Shown: positions 5,595 to 6,363 of the stretch, one piece after another
Layout of the letters: every line of letters starts with the position of its first letter
How positions within the stretch are numbered: the stretch's first letter is position 1
Assembly (NCBI GenBank): GCA_002405405.1
Contig: DHLT01000178.1
Coordinates: forward strand, 1-6,363
Reading direction: 5' to 3'
Length of the DNA: 6,363 nt
Origin: Ignavibacteria bacterium UBA4661
Lineage (GTDB): Bacteria > Bacteroidota > Ignavibacteria > Kapaibacteriales > UBA4661
The notes under the pieces: generated by a model
What the model was told of the DNA's origin: nothing
The model's database searches: none
What the model saw: the letters and a program-made list of their open reading frames with translations, nothing else
Made by a program: the position numbers and the translations under genes

Positions 5595-6363
5595 TCATCC
5601 GAGCAGATGATGCAAGGCAGATGCAAGAAGAGGAAAGTGAAATTCAAATCCTGCATTTATCAAGCGTGTCGGTTTGATCTTTTGCCCTTGCAGGAGATAT
5701 TGAGCAGATTCGCCCAATACCATACGTAAAGCCAGCGCAGGTACAGGAAAAAGCGATGGACGATGCAGTACTTTGCCTAATGTTTTTGCAAATTCATGCA
5801 TTGTTACAGGATGAGGTGAAGCAAGATTATATGCACCTTGTAGAGGTACTATACCTTGTTGCATTTGACGCAAGGGGAAAAGAATGCCTCGTACCGTATC
5901 GTCAAAATGTACCCAAGGAAAATATTGTTTCCCTGAACCAAGTGCACCACCCACATACAAACGAAAAGGCAGAAGCATTCGCTCCAATGCGCCACCACTC
6001 GGGTGTAATACAATACCGATGCGTGGAAGAGCGGCGGTAATGGATGCCGCGTTTGCTTCAAGTGCAGCGTGCTCCCATCCAAGACAAATCTGTGCAAGAA
6101 AATCACTACCGGCAGAATGCGATTCTTCAACATTATCGATACCACAATCGCCATAGTAGCCAACTGCGGATGCAGAAATAAACAACTGCGGTTTGCGCGA
6201 AGCGCTGCTCATGGCAGAAACGAGAGTGGTTGTTGTATGAATACGACTGTCGAATAATTCCTCCTTGAGTTGTTGTGTCCACCGTTAATCAAACATGCCT
6301 GCTCAGGCATGATTGATAACCGCATAGGCTGTATCGGGTTCCGTGCGCAACAAATCGTGGAAG
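5595..6363 (-). pseudogene. SDR39U1/YfcH-type NAD(P)-dependent epimerase homologue, two in-frame stops, 5' end off the window
   Basis: An atypical short-chain dehydrogenase/epimerase (TIGR01777 family) with a C-terminal DUF1731 domain. The open part from the ATG at 6212 gives 205 aa, with ISASAVGYYGD (SxxxxYYG active-site region), the RIGIVL and GSGKQYFPWVHFDD stretches, and the DUF1731 part ending near RLINAGFEFHFPLLASALHHLL. It lacks the N-terminal Rossmann half. The same reading frame continues upstream with family sequence: RWTQQLKEELFDSRIHTTTTLVSA, and further up HDLLRTEPDTAYAVINHA. It is interrupted by TAA at 6285-6287 and TGA at 6303-6305. The expected family motif is INLAGAGIADKRWT, and the frame reads INHA-stop-AGMFD-stop-RWT, so each stop replaces one conserved residue (Gly, Lys) with no frame change. 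Either a recent pseudogene or a sequencing/assembly error. ATG 6212 is unlikely to start a working protein. Confidence 0.8.
6284..6320. repeat. near-perfect inverted repeat inside the epimerase gene
   Basis: GTTAATCAAACATGCCT (6284-6300) and AGGCATGATTGATAAC (6305-6320) form a hairpin with a 4-nt loop (GCTC), one A-A mismatch (6293/6312) and one bulged A (at 6287/6288). It lies wholly inside the coding frame of the epimerase homologue and contains both premature stop codons. It is not followed by a T run and is far from a gene end, so it is not an obvious terminator. Confidence 0.9.

Noticed and set aside
5884..6156. + strand reading frames opposite the epimerase gene
   Set aside because: They are antisense shadows of the conserved epimerase frame, with no family resemblance or start signals of their own.
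5595..6212. A complete 205-aa short epimerase starting at ATG 6212
   Set aside because: It would lack the Rossmann dinucleotide-binding half, and family sequence clearly continues upstream in the same frame through the two stops.
6258..6266. Perfect AAGGAGG on the - strand inside the epimerase frame, as a restart site after the stops
   Set aside because: It is explained by Lys-Glu-Glu codons of the conserved KEEL segment, and no ATG, GTG or TTG lies at a suitable distance downstream.

Overview
The window looks like ordinary chromosomal housekeeping DNA from a bacterium of moderate G+C. The best guess for the host is the Bacteroidota/Chlorobiota (FCB) group. Four observations support this: most genes lack a Shine-Dalgarno sequence and instead follow T/pyrimidine-rich leaders; one good TAnnTTTG-type promoter box lies upstream of a gene; the monofunctional transglycosylase has the GASTITMQTAKN-type motif I associate with that group; and the broken epimerase gene reads like an FCB-type INLAGAGIADKRWT family member. 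This placement is inference. No rRNA, tRNA, CRISPR array, transposase or phage gene was seen.

Layout. From 45 to 4105 five genes run on the + strand: a TrmH/SpoU-family rRNA 2'-O-methyltransferase (RlmB-like); a FAHD1/YcgM-like fumarylacetoacetate-hydrolase-family enzyme; a small all-alpha protein of unknown function rich in His and Cys; a COG0523 (CobW/ZNG1-type) metallochaperone GTPase; and the monofunctional peptidoglycan glycosyltransferase MtgA. Hairpins that look like terminators follow the FAH gene (1654-1686) and, more convincingly, the GTPase gene (3294-3324). A gene-free stretch of about 310 bp with a repeated TGTGCAAT motif then precedes an alpha/beta-hydrolase esterase (4419-5150, +). 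This gene converges on two - strand genes: a single-domain CDGSH iron-sulfur protein (5280-5513) and, upstream of it, an SDR39U1/YfcH-type NAD(P)-dependent epimerase homologue that runs off the right edge. A perfect GCAA-capped 11-bp hairpin at 5217-5242 sits at the convergence point and probably terminates both sides.

How the genes relate. They do not form an obvious pathway. They cover ribosome maturation, small-molecule catabolism, metal homeostasis, wall synthesis and an esterase, each apparently its own short transcription unit. The one suggestive pairing is the small His/Cys-containing protein 47 bp upstream of the zinc/metal chaperone GTPase.

Most notable points. I found no undescribed multi-gene system. 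The strongest anomaly is at the right end. The epimerase frame is intact across the family motif except for two nonsense codons, each one base from the expected conserved codon (Gly to TGA, Lys to TAA). Both lie in the arms of a near-perfect 16-17-nt inverted repeat. Other points of interest are an exact 21-bp tandem duplication across the rlmB stop codon, the consistent Shine-Dalgarno-free U-rich leaders, and the unknown protein beside the metallochaperone.
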